Positions 1 through 10,684 of a stretch of DNA of 64,000 nt are shown here, one piece after another. The position numbers were made by a program, and so were the translations under genes. Origin of the DNA: Brassica napus (taxonomy: Eukaryota > Streptophyta > Magnoliopsida > Brassicales > Brassicaceae); contig NC_063439.1 in assembly GCF_020379485.1 (NCBI RefSeq), positions 25,854,098-25,918,097 on the forward strand, read 5' to 3'. Positions within the stretch are counted from its first letter, which is position 1; each line of letters starts with the position of its first letter. The notes beneath the pieces were generated by a model. It did not search any database, was not told the origin of the DNA, and saw only the letters and a program-made list of their open reading frames with translations.

Positions 1-133
1 TTATATCATTTATGTATGTTTTATACGTATTGTATCCTTCCTAATGAAAAACAAAGTGTTCTTCGTGTTTTTGTTTCAATTTTAAGGCATTCATGTTGTC
101 TAATTCGCCGGCGTTAGTTAGAGTGTTGCAAGC

Positions 134-295
134 TTAGGACACATCAAGTAGATTAGCCGCATTTTCTTTGATATTTACCATTTTAGCAGCTTTTTTAAAG
201 CTTGTTTTTTCAATCATATTTGAGGCTGTTGCAGTGGCAAAATCAACTATCTTCTCTCTAAAATTGACCTCACTTCGTGGGGGATAAACTTGCTT
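134..295 (-). other. coding-like open stretch, unrecognised (possible last exon or relic)
   Basis: On the minus strand there is an uninterrupted frame of 53 codons that ends in TAA at 136-134. Its composition looks protein-like rather than random AT-rich translation: a stretch reading EKIVDFATATASNMIEK is followed by FKKAAKMVNIKENAANLLDV and then Ser-stop. A possible splice acceptor (TTTTAG) lies just before the EKIVDF part. There is no convincing start codon, so it would have to be a 3' exon or a captured fragment. I do not recognise the family. It is too short to exclude chance, and nothing upstream on the minus strand joins to it clearly. Confidence 0.25.
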
Positions 296-1386
296 TTATT
301 TTAATGAATCGTAGTTCGGCCAAAAGATGTGATTATGTTTAATAGTAGCTGTTTGGTCTTTACCATATTATAGCTTTATTGTAACAAAAGCAGTCCATTT
401 TTAACTTTCAAATGGTTCATTCAAAAATTAAATGAGATGTGTCTAGTTAGTATACATATCTCACTTTTTAAAATCTAGAAACACTATATCTAATTATTAT
501 AAATTCTTTCAAAAGCAACAAATATTAATATAAAATGTTACAAAATACTCTGATAAAATGCTAATATATTCTTATACATATATTGGAAATTTCTTTTCTT
601 TTTAAATCATTTTAAAAACAATGATGCAGGAGTGAAGGAAAATTTATGCATCTTCATATGTTGGATGAATATTTTATTTTCCAGGATCATAAAATTAGTT
701 TAAAATTCACTAGAACATATATTATCCATCGAAATCCGGCACTACGCGGCGAAAATTCCCTAGTGTCAAATATAACAAAATTACTATGTGTACTTACAAG
801 AGAAAGTATATTTTCAAACAATCTAACTAGAACTTAATGGTATTTTGTATCAATTAAAACGTATCTTGTTAAGTTCTTAACGTTAATAGTCTAAATTCAT
901 TCTGTCTTTAAAGCAAATCAACTTAGTTTGTACAAAACAGTTTGTTTTCTTTTGAATTAATTTAATATTCATTATCATACAAGTTAATGTTGTTACTGTG
1001 AGTTTTTTTAATTAATATCTAGAATTTATTATTTACCTTTGAATTTTTTGTTCTAACGTTTCCTTTTGTGTATTTCATCTTACATATAAATGTGGTTCAG
1101 ATCCCAAAAAATTAGTATACTAACAAATAAAAAAACATTCTTTTACACACAAAAACTCTTAGAACAAAAAGCCAGGTATGGTTAAACTTAGTATCTGAAT
1201 ACGTTTTTTTCTAATTGTTGTCGCTTTGACATTTAGACTGTAAATGGTAACCACGAAATTGAATTAATAAAATCCACATAAATTGAATATGTTTCCATAT
1301 AAGTCCAGATAATCTTCCAAGCAGTTAAGATCAAAGTTTATATGTTTCCATTAAGGTTACCACGGCTTCCCAATCTGCTCAAGTAC
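296..1386. other. AT-rich intergenic stretch without a recognised gene
   Basis: No open frame here has homology that I recognise. The 63-codon plus-strand frame at 646-837 is low-complexity in character and lacks any domain signature. No terminal inverted repeats or tandem repeats were seen. Confidence 0.5.
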
Positions 1387-1437
1387 CTGGTCAATGATGT
1401 CAATGTAAACTTGCTGAAGTGAATGGGAGCTGCAGAA
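1387..1437 (-). pseudogene. relic exon of an erlin-like SPFH/Band 7 protein
   Basis: Read on the minus strand, 17 codons spell FCSSHSLQQVYIDIIDQ. This matches, from memory, the conserved erlin segment that in plants reads close to QFCSSHSLQQVYIDIFDQ and lies in the SPFH domain of this ER-membrane lipid-raft family. The exon is followed by a plausible donor (CAG then GTACTT). The frame immediately upstream meets a stop (TTC TGT TAG), and the erlin residues that should precede FCSSH are not there. I found no other erlin exon in the surrounding 2 kb. In Arabidopsis the erlin gene AT2G03510 is the neighbour of the X8 gene AT2G03505, so the position fits a decayed syntenic copy. A captured gene fragment is the alternative. 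Confidence 0.5.
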
Positions 1438-2002
1438 CAGATCCTAACAGAACCGGTCAAAACTCTATCATGTTTTGCATACAACTCAGGACCAATTTTA
1501 CATTAAACTGACTTCATCGGCCTAGAAAACTTTTGGTTCATCACAATATCATGTTTTATTGGGTTGAAAACCAGATGAGTTCATGGTATGATTTTGGTTT
1601 GGTACAATGAAGCTTCCCAATTGCTAGAATCAATTTGTTTATAAACATGTTTTATTTGGTTTTGAAGTTACGTTTACTTTGTCCAATCATAGATCTCTTC
1701 CAACCCGTTCACCAAGTCCACAAAATCTTTAAGCCACAATAACTTTACAGTAAATTCTCATTATTAAGTATTATCTTCAGTAAGCATATAACACTTAAAA
1801 AGAAAGATTCCATTAACTCTTACTTACATTGCATTGCATACATGAAAGAAAGAAACAAACAGAAATTAGAAAAAGCCTAACATAAAGAAAAGCAACCCTA
1901 AGTGGATGTCTGCCTCAAAGAACTTGCATTCATACGTGGCAAAACTTCATCCGTAGATCTAAATCCTTAAAACCCCCACTTTCTAGTCATACTAATGCCC
2001 TT
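1438..2002. other. intergenic sequence and 3' flank of the X8 gene
   Basis: This stretch separates the erlin relic from the X8 gene stop codon. The right part, from about 1790, probably includes the 3' untranslated region of the X8 gene. No recognisable coding or repeat structure was seen. Confidence 0.4.
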
Positions 2003-3054
2003 TTATAGAAACACAATGACGGAGAAACCAAGTGTGAGTGCTATTGAAGTGATCAAACTCAAAGCATCATTCCCTGAAGGATCAAAACCTCCGGTCGGAC
2101 CAAACGCAGGAGGTCCTGGAAAGGTCGGTGTCCCTGGAGCTCCTGTCCCTGCATTTCTGTAATACAAAGTAGGTAAAAAATAACAAAACTTTTAAGTCAC
2201 GTTATCATAAACAAGTTTTAAACCAAACAGAATGTCTCGTACCAAATCTTGAAAATAAAGAAACGAAAAGGAACTTTTATTGTCAATGTAGCTGTAGAAA
2301 GTGGTTGGTGGCTAGTGTGTTGATGGTGTGGAAGGAATAAAGAATCAAACATGTAATTAAAATTAAAAATTGCTTTGTCCTTTTTGGGGAAATCTAACGA
2401 GTCTAATGGAAGTTAATTCAGTAAACATACCCAGGACTTGAAGGATAGATGCAACCAGTAACCACAGCTACAAAACAGAGAAAATTAACAAAAAAGATTC
2501 CAGCTTTTTAGTTCATCAACCCAACAAATTTAGATTTCAAAGGTTTAATTAATTAATTAATTTATTTAAGGAGTTATACTTGAAGGAGGATTTGGACTGG
2601 TAGTAGCAGTTCCTGAGAAATTACAGCTTCCAGGAACTTGACCAGCTCTTTGGAAATAGCTATTCACTGCCCAATCACAATGGCCCTTGACATTGTTGGG
2701 TTGGTAACAAGGACCTTTCTCATGGATTTGATTACAGTCTCCTAAAACTCCACATGCATAGTCTATCGACGTTTGAAGATCTTTCTCTGCAACTCCATCT
2801 CTGCATACACAGTAAGTTGCACCTAGAAAACAGATAGAGGAAAAACGGTTTGAAGCTTGAAACTTCAAGAACAGTATATGATTTGGATTAAAAAGGTTCT
2901 TTTGAGAAGATCATTGTGATTGAACCATATTGAAAATAATATTTTTCTTCTAGCGAAGAAATAGAGAGAAGGTGGCAAAAGAAACCAGAAAGAAAAACTT
3001 ACGTGAGTCGCCGGTTAAGGCCAAGAGAAACAAGAGACCAAGAAGCATTCTCAT
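2003..3054 (-). CDS. X8-domain GPI-anchored callose-binding protein (PDCB-like)
   Basis: Four exons join in frame: 3054-3003, 2822-2580, 2467-2431 and 2156-2003, all with GT-AG introns, giving 161 residues. Residues 1-17 (MRMLLGLLFLLALTGDS) look like a secretion signal. The X8 domain (CBM43), about residues 19-100, starts at ATYCVCRDG and has the family cysteines in YCVC, YACG, DCNQ, GPCY, HCDW and SCNF, with a further VTGC in exon 3. A Gly/Pro-rich linker follows. The hydrophobic C-terminus (SLITSIALTLGFSVIVFL) fits a GPI-anchor signal. X8 proteins of this architecture bind callose (1,3-beta-glucan) at plasmodesmal necks. The sequence resembles Arabidopsis PDCB4, and its position matches AT2G03505, which I infer is the ortholog. 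The ATG was chosen because it gives the signal peptide; an in-frame ATG lies two codons downstream. No lesions were seen. Confidence 0.85.
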
Positions 3055-3156
3055 GATGAATTTCCAAAGCAAGCTTTTCTCAGGACCAAAGCTAAAGATA
3101 CAATCCAATGTTGAGAGAGAAGGAGAGAGTTAAGACTATGATGAGAGAAAGAAGAG

Positions 3157-3162
3157 TTTATA
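3157..3162 (-). promoter_or_regulatory. TATA box of the X8 gene
   Basis: The minus strand reads TATAAA here, about 100 nt upstream of the ATG at 3054. This leaves room for a 5' UTR of roughly 70 nt. The UTR region is CT-rich on the coding strand, as is common in plants. The call rests on motif and position only. Confidence 0.45.
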
Positions 3163-3939
3163 AAAAAAAGTGACTTGATATTATAAAGACCATACCGTGT
3201 CTCTAGTTCCGAGGTTTAACCACAGACAAGAATCTGATATTTTAATGTCTCCAAACTCTCAAGAAATGTATATGGTCCATGCTAAATTTCTGAGAATTTA
3301 TCTGATGCCAAAGTTGTAATTGTATCATTTATCGGTTGGTGCGATTTAATTATTCCTTTAGTCAAAATATAGTAATAGCTTAATCAAAGTAATCGTGACT
3401 CGATCGTGAGACCATAAAGGTATTAAAATTATTTTGATTAGTGTTCCATCTAAACAATGTACGATGGACAAGGAAAGTTGAGAATTGACACATCTCAGAA
3501 AATATTTTGCGTAATGCGTTAATGCTGACATTGGCCAGTTGGCCATGTAGTCATAAGTCATGTATGGTTTGGTGACTTGGTGCACGCTGCATTCCATGTT
3601 TGGTAATTAATAAATATTTTCCTTTCGTATTACTATTCATAATTACTATTTCACAGGTCGCAATATTTTTTGTTTTATACCTTTAAACGGTAATTATTAA
3701 CCCAAGTGTCGGGTCAAGAGTTAACCCAACATCGGTTTGATGGTTTCTGCAGCCCGCAGGTTCTGTTTTCTTGGTATGATCGTAACTTGATATTTCTTTG
3801 CAATATTTAAACTTTTATGTTAAATTATTTTGGTTCGGTTTCATTTTTTTTGGTTGGTTAAAGGGTTGTCTTGTTCAGTTTCGCTATTAAATATTAGCGT
3901 ATATTTTTTTTTGTAACTGGCTTTCATATGTATATTATA
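3163..3939. other. intergenic sequence upstream of the X8 gene
   Basis: AT-rich sequence with no supported gene. The 79-codon minus frame at 3358-3597 shows no domain. The last part abuts a MITE. Confidence 0.45.
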
Positions 3940-4196
3940 CTCCTTCTGTTCTTTATAGATCTATTTTTTAGAAAAAAAATTTGTTTCAAAAATTACATTT
4001 TTTACATTTTCAAGACATTAATTAATGAAAAATTGTACTTTTCAAAAAATACAATTGTGTTTAATAAAATCTTATTGGTTAAAAGTTATTGGAAATAGTT
4101 AATTAAGAAAAACAATGTATTGAAAAATACAATTTTAAATATTTTCTTAATAAGTGTGAAAAAACTATAACATTAATCTTTTAAGAACGGAGGAAT
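3940..4196. mobile_element. Stowaway-like MITE (Tc1/mariner type), 257 bp
   Basis: The left end starts CTCCTTCTGTTCTTTATAG. The inverted right end reads ATTCCTCCGTTCTTAAAAG, and about 15 of the first 21 positions match. TA dinucleotides flank both ends (3938-3939 and 4197-4198), as expected for the TA target duplication of Stowaway elements, whose ends carry a CTCCNTCCGTTC-like motif. The interior is AT-rich and has no open frame, so it is non-autonomous. The ends have diverged, so the insertion is not very recent. Confidence 0.7.
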
Positions 4197-4198
4197 TA

Positions 4199-5903
4199 CT
4201 ATCTTTAACAACAAATAGAGTATCTTTAAATGGTAAATTTACCACATAATTTAACTGTAAAGGTAATAATGTCCACAAAATTAATATAGCACGACAAAAA
4301 CTAAAGTTCAAAAAGATGAAGACAAAGTCAAAAAATAATGAGATAATATAAAAAGTTACTGTATAACTAGAGTATTTTTATATAAAAAGAATAACTAGAA
4401 TATTCTTAGTCAAATGACAATATTTAATGAAATGCTAAAATTTTCCAAATTACTACACTTTATACTTCTAAAAGTTAATAAAAATACTAATTTGAATCTG
4501 ATAATATCTATGATTTGTCTTCTGAAAGATATATTTGTTTCCATTTAAAGTAAGAATTAAACTAAGAACATGCATCAATATTGATGCAAGTTTTTATCAA
4601 AGCACTTTTATGTACAATGTTAATATAATTTGTTTTAATCAAATTTCATATATAAATAAAATCGAACTAATAAAAATACAAGTAGCATGTGACTGTGAGT
4701 CTCGTGTATTTTTTAGAAAATTTCCAACTTAAAACTGTTTTTTATTTTTGTTTTTTTTAAATTTATTTATTGTTTTATTTGAAAACCTTTTTCATATATT
4801 TTCAATATTGGTATTCTAATTTTCAATATTGGTATTCTAAATGGCTCAGAAAATATAAGAATTTATTATTAGTTCGAAACTCATTTTTATTCATCAGTTC
4901 CTACACTATTTTCATTATTTATTGTTCAAAATAAAACCCAAGTACTCAGTAATTTTCTTTTGGTTCTTGTCTGCAATTACATAGTTCAATTTCTTTGTGG
5001 CCCTTTTTGAAAAATTTATACTGAATATATTTATATTTATTGATTACATTGTATTTATTAAAGAGAAGGTGACACTTTAATGTAATTAGTTGTCGTTGTT
5101 CACTTCAAAGGTTAAATGGTTCTAAGAAAAAACAAAACCACTATGTACCTACCTTTCAAACTTAAGAGTTACCTCCCAACAAAAATGCGTTCTCATAACC
5201 CAAATGACTCTAACACCTTCCAAATTTTGAGCTTATTTTTCTTCATAATTATTGTATTTTGCCATCAAATAATACTTGTCGTAGGCAGAAAATACTAGTT
5301 TAATATGATTATATGAATATTGAAAAATAGATATAGGTTCAGTAGTGCTTACACTTGTTTAGGACCAGTCCATGTCTAGTCCATCAGAGAACACATGAAA
5401 ACGGATCAGATGTAGATGCAGGCATGCAGCATATAAACAGTAACTAATTAAGTAATTATATAACTCACATCGATATATAAACTTCACTACAGTTTTCTTT
5501 TAAACGATCAAAAATTTGTATAGTAAAAAATGAACACATTGACGATATCAATTTAGGCATGAGTAACGCCTACAAAAATTCATAATGCTATCAGAATATT
5601 AATATAGGAGCATGAGATGAGCTACCAACTAAAGTAAAAGAAGACAAAACAGTACATCTTATTTAGCTAGTTATAAGAGTAAATGACACAATGATTTTCC
5701 AATTAAGTGACACAATATTCAACAAGATCAACTATGATAGTTAATCATAAATTCGATAAAACACTCACTGCCTCCTACGGTTCATTTTTCTACTCAGAAG
5801 TACATAGAGAGAGATACAAGCAATGAATTTAGTCACATTCACATAGCCACCCACAAACCTTAAGCCTAGAATCTTTCCCTCTAATTAATCAAGAAGAATG
5901 TTT
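4199..5903. other. AT-rich intergenic stretch between the MITE and the GARP gene
   Basis: No supported gene. The frames at 4535-4732 and 5116-5298 look like chance AT-rich translations. A perfect two-copy 21-bp tandem repeat lies at 4799-4840. The right end, from about 5780, probably carries the 3' UTR and poly(A) region of the minus-strand GARP gene. Confidence 0.45.
4799..4840. repeat. perfect 2 x 21-bp tandem duplication
   Basis: Two identical head-to-tail copies of a 21-bp unit that contains TCAATATTGGTATTC. Simple replication slippage is the likely cause. No function is implied. Confidence 0.8.
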
Positions 5904-8316
5904 TTAGAATTTTAGAGTTATTTCACTTCCATTGATATTACTTTGATCTTCACCTTCCTGCCTTAGAGCAGCCAATCCTTTTCCCTCTCCACCACCACTC
6001 TCGAGAGACTTCCCTTCATCAGCGGCACTATCCGTTAACTGATGATGAGCTGAATCGTTGGACGCGGCGCCACCGGCGGATGAGCCGTTGAATGTTTGGA
6101 AGTGTTGGTGATGGAGTGGCTGCGGTGTAGGCGGAGTTGTGTAGAATTCTTGAGAAGAGCAAAAGTGTTGTGGAGGCTGCGTCGCCGCGTTGCCATTGTG
6201 GTGGTGAACTTGGTGGTGGTAGAGAGTTGGAGTGCCGCCGTGTGCAGTGGTGTACTCTGGTGGAACCCATATGCCACCAAGGACCACTAAATGAGGACCT
6301 TGTCCACCTGATGTTTGTGGGCTTGGGCTTGGTCTTCTAGTGTGAAGCCGATATTTCTGTTAAGTAACATAAAGTACTAAATTATAGTAATTAATTAAAA
6401 GTTAATGAAACAAGTGAGCATATTGTGGTGGCTTGTGATGTAGGTTACCTGGAGATGACTTTTGACTTCATCATTGGTCAAACCATCGACTTTCATAAGC
6501 TCCCTTATCTGTTTTGGTGTAGCCACTGCAACAATATGTACAAAAAAAAAATTCACCATATAGTTATGGATTGATTTCAGAATATATCAAATCAATTCGA
6601 TTCTAGCATGAAGATTTCATTTTATTTTAATTGAGTTAATATGGTTACGTTTTCTTCTGAGCAAAGGGATTAATATGTTTATTTTTAATATATTCCATCA
6701 ATCTGAAATTGAATCCAAATCTGAATCGAAAATACAAATATCAAATTAAAAAAATATTTGAAATTTCACTATACTTTTAATTAAGAACTGAATATGAATC
6801 ATAGTTTTTTATCGTCTCAAGTTGATCCATAGTATATTCTAGTTACTGTATCTTTTATCAACTGAAAAGCTAAAAAAACTCCATCTAAAACTTAATTCTA
6901 TGCCAGAACAATATATACGACCGATAAATGAACAATAATAAAGTCAAATCAAGGCAAATCGATCCATACTAGTATATTTTTTCTCACTTGAAAATCAGAG
7001 CAAAACCCTAACTGAAATTTAGGCTATCTGTGATTCTTAAAAATAAGTTCAGAGTTGTATATACAGTGTGCATGGTAATGATGCGTTTAGCGAATCAAAT
7101 ATGGTTTCATTTTGATTAGTTAATAATTATGTGGAACTACCCATGTTGAACCTACAGCAAACTAAAACAATATTATAACAAGTTACTAATTTGTACCTTG
7201 AGAACCACCAAGCATTTGAAGAGCTTGGACAAATCTCCTGTGCAAATCCGGCGACCAGCAACGCCGTGCCTTTCTATTACTTTGATTTGTTGTAGAAGAA
7301 ACTCCATTGCTATTCGAATTGATATTATTATTGTTCTTTTTACCACTATTTATTATGCTCTCATCATTACCATGGTCATTAGTATGTTCATTGGTCGGAG
7401 AGAACCTTTTGACCTCCGTAGATAGAGCTAATTCAGGCAAATGTTGTTCCTTAGTGAAAGGATGAAAAGCACCACCGCCATTTCTTTGTTTCGCATCAAC
7501 ATGTCCGAGTTTTGGACTACTAGCAAGCTCGTCTTTTGGAGACTGATCTGTAGTTTGATCAATGCTTTTAGGTTTGGTTTCAGGTTGGCTCCAAAGCTGA
7601 GCAGTCGTCATCCAATTATTCGCCTTTTCGGGTTGGTTTCTTAAGGGGATGAACTCTTCAAGAACCGGTCTTGTGACAACACTTTGGTTGTTGTTATTCG
7701 CTAGATATGCTTCTAGCTGTTGTTTGTAAACTTCCACAGCTGAAAATATATTAAAGTAATTTGAAACACATGAAAGTTAAAGATGTAACTAACATGAACC
7801 TATATAACCTTTAAAAATTTAAAATCACTTTAGTTAAATTTATTGATTTCAGTGATGGGATGAGAGCAATTTAACAAAAGTTTTTTTTGATTCAAAGAAT
7901 TCAAAAGCAAGCTCTGATTTTTATGAAATAAATTCTTAAATTACCGAATAAAGATCTTTTGAAAAAGTAAAGATAATCAAAAACTCTTCTAGGTGTATGT
8001 AATAATATTTTATCAATTAGGTTTCTGTTCTTGTTTTAAGTCTTTTATTTTCAATTAATTTTATACACTACTATAGGGATGTATATGTAAAATATTTGTA
8101 ACTGGATATATATGTACCATTGTTAAGGAGCTGCATGCAAAGGGGGAGCTCGCGCTTGAAAGCATCGATCTTAAGACGTTCTTGTTCGAGGCGAGAAAGA
8201 AGATCTTCCAGCTTTTGTGTGGTTTGATCGCTCTGAAAATTATCCCCAAAGGATTTCAAAAGCATAGAGTAGCTTTGTGGCTTGCAGTCCAAGCTTAGTT
8301 CTGATGAGGAAGCCAT
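5904..8316 (-). CDS. EFM: GARP/MYB-like HHO transcription factor, EARLY FLOWERING MYB PROTEIN ortholog
   Basis: Four exons (8316-8118, 7739-7197, 6525-6449, 6356-5904) join with GT-AG introns to 423 codons plus TAA. The N-terminus ([17 protein letters not shown], then a Leu-rich [19 protein letters not shown] helix, residues about 35-60) is the coiled-coil region typical of HRS1/HHO proteins. A long Asn/Ser-rich linker follows. The GARP (MYB-like) DNA-binding domain, about residues 220-275, reads [19 protein letters not shown], continues with a [19 protein letters not shown] helix and ends in the SHLQKYR motif; it is split by introns 2 and 3. The tail is rich in His, Pro, Gln and Gly. In Arabidopsis, EFM (HHO4, AT2G03500) represses FT with the histone demethylase JMJ30 and integrates temperature and light cues for flowering. 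Orthology is inferred from sequence and from the QUL2 and X8 neighbours. No lesions were seen. Acts in the nucleus. Confidence 0.9.
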
Positions 8317-9479
8317 ATATATATATTGCCTATATAATCTCTATATATGTGTGTATGTAAGAAGAATATCTATTAGTGTTTTTGGCTGTAAACAGATGAT
8401 TAAGGCACCAAGAAGAATTTGTAGTTGTTTCAAGTTTGAGATGATAAGTATATGCTGAAGATTTCCTAAAATATATATTCAATGTTTTGAGGATTTGTGA
8501 AAATTAGGGTTTGGAAAAGAAGAGAGGATGAAGAAGAAGAAGACAGAGGAAAAGGGGAATAAAATGTTGGGTTGTGGACACAAGGAGGATCACGAGGAGG
8601 TTCCTGTCCTTTTTAGATGGCTCAATTTAAAGGGCTGGATGGAATAAAGTGATCTGTCACCATACATATATACAGGGACCCCATATATACACACATATTA
8701 TACGTAAAGAGAGAGAGAGAGAGTCAGGAGATGTTCTAGAGAGAGAGAAGTGTCTCCCTATTAGAAATCGTTACTATTCTCTAATGAGTCAATGGCTATG
8801 AGTGTGATTCTCAAAAAAGCCTAAGGCTTTCGATGCTACCATGCATATATGTTTCATCTTATTTGGAATATTTACTGGCTTTTTAAGTTTATATTTTGGA
8901 TATAAATTGAAGATTTGATTGGTACGTGAACAAATGTCATAACCGGCGCAGTAAGACGTGTTTGAACTGTTAGGAAAAACAGATGCGGTTAGAAACATAT
9001 ACATTGTTTTAAACAAAAGCACGGGATTTATTTCTTAAAAAATAATTTATAAGAAACAAAATTTGATGATTATAAAATTATGTGTCTAAAGTTTGTAACT
9101 TATAATACATTTATTGTTGTGTCAGACCTGACCCGTATCTATACAATATAATCGTTAAATCCGGTGATCTATATATAAACCACCACTATTTAAGAATCCG
9201 ATAAATTTTGGGTTAAATCCAAAACATGTTATTAACCTATTACCTGGCACTGATTGACTCGTGAAACTAAGATATATCCAATGATATATAAAAAAACATT
9301 AATTTAAATAAACTATTTAATTTATGATTTTTTATTTAAAAATTTAATTACTATAAATCATTAAAAATAAAGAAGACCAAAATATAGTGATAGGTTTTCA
9401 TTATTGATAATTTATTATAAATTTATGTTTTTAATTTTAATGGAAAGGATGACACCAAAAAACAATATTTTTTTTTGTT
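8317..9479. other. EFM upstream region and intergenic sequence
   Basis: The first ~450 nt are the 5' UTR/promoter side of EFM and hold CT-rich coding-strand sequence (GA-rich on plus). Beyond about 8800 the sequence is AT-rich with no supported gene. I saw no certain TATA box that decides a start site. Confidence 0.4.
8708..8723. repeat. (AG)n microsatellite upstream of EFM
   Basis: Eight AG units in a row, with another short AG run about 15 bp further right. This lies about 400 bp upstream of the EFM start. GAGA/CT tracts are common in plant core promoters and can bind BPC factors; any role here is inference. Confidence 0.7.
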
Positions 9480-9801
9480 TATTGGATTAAATCATTACTA
9501 CTATTTTAGTCATCAGATTCATGAGACACGGTTAGAGTAGAGAAGATGATATGTTTGTATAGTATACGTATATGAGTTAGTATGATAGAGTTATGTATGA
9601 TATAAAAATTTGGTATAACAAAAATATAGTATAGATGGTAAAAGTAACGTATGTATAGTTAGATAGAATTAACTATTGTTAATATAGTTAGAGAAATAAT
9701 AGAAAATATAAGGTAGGACCAAAATTTTAATTGGTTAATGAATAGGTTCAATAAATTTTTGTAAGTAGATTTTTAGGATGTTTCTCTTTTAATAGTATAG
9801 A
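9480..9801 (-). mobile_element. Helitron 5' end (fragment; left limit uncertain)
   Basis: Read on the minus strand from 9801, the sequence starts TCTATACTATTAAAAGAGAA. This is the characteristic 5' terminus of Brassicaceae ATREP-type Helitrons, and it is preceded by A as expected for insertion at AT. The element would extend toward lower coordinates. I could not find a matching hairpin plus CTRR 3' end, so it may be truncated. The left limit given is only approximate. Confidence 0.5.
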
Positions 9802-10026
9802 TTGTCATTAAGATAAATTTTAAAAATAATGAATAATAGCTGAAGATATTTTTCATTAATTTAATAGGAAAAAATCTTTATTAAAAAGTAAATATAGCTT
9901 GACGCGGAAAATAAGCAATCTTAGCTATCCAAATTATTACAAGCTAAATTTATCTATGATGTTTAACTTTTTCCACCCGGATTTTGCCGCATGTTTGATT
10001 GGCGGGTACTGCATATCTAAACGATA

Positions 10027-10684
10027 CTAGAGTTTGACATGCGCACCCGTGTATGTATCATTTTTACTTTTAAAAAAATTAATCTTATATAAATGGTAGT
10101 ATATATTTTTAAAATTTATTTGTATTAATAACTGTTTAATATATTTCTAAACACAATAATTTTATAATAAATAATTTTATTTTATTTTTGATCCATCAAT
10201 TGTATCATCCACATTTTAAAAATATGACCCGTGTGTTCGTGCAAATGTATTCTTTATGGTTCAAAATTTTAATGTAAAACAAATTGTTATCAATGGCTAT
10301 ATTTGATTTATTATATCAAATAATTCAATATATTATTTACAATTTTGTGTTTCATATTATGTATCTTTATAATACTTTCTTGTGCCTTTTTCGATATAGT
10401 TAATATACTAAAAAAAAAAAAACAACTCATAATAATAGACATATGATTACATTTTTGAAATTGATTAATTATAATTTATTATCTAGCTAGATTATAGGAA
10501 GTATTCATTAACTAAATTGTACTTAATTTACTGTACTTTAATTTAGGAAAATGCATTAATTAAACTGTAAAAAACAAAAATATTATAATGTAGATAAATT
10601 TATTACTTCATAGCATATAATTGTAAATAAGTTAAAAAAACTAAGGGATAATTTAGTTTTTTACTCCTCTTTTAATAATATAGA
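10027..10684 (-). mobile_element. complete non-autonomous Helitron, 658 bp
   Basis: On the minus strand it starts at 10684 with TCTATATTATTAAAAGAGGA, a Brassicaceae Helitron 5' end, and finishes at 10027 with CTAG. The flanking bases are A (5') and T (3'), the AT target typical of Helitrons. About 6 nt inside the 3' end lies an imperfect palindrome (10037-10056) in the place of the usual 3' hairpin; it contains GCGCACCCGTG on the plus strand. There is no RepHel coding capacity, so it would depend on an autonomous partner. Confidence 0.7.

Noticed and set aside
3720..3790. GC-richer patch with CCCGCAGG resembling a Helitron hairpin
   Set aside because: No proper stem-loop, CTRR end or matching 5' terminus nearby.
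6028..6340. Overlapping frames on both strands in EFM exon 4
   Set aside because: Shadows caused by the GC-rich last exon of EFM; only the frame ending at 5904 joins the GARP exons.
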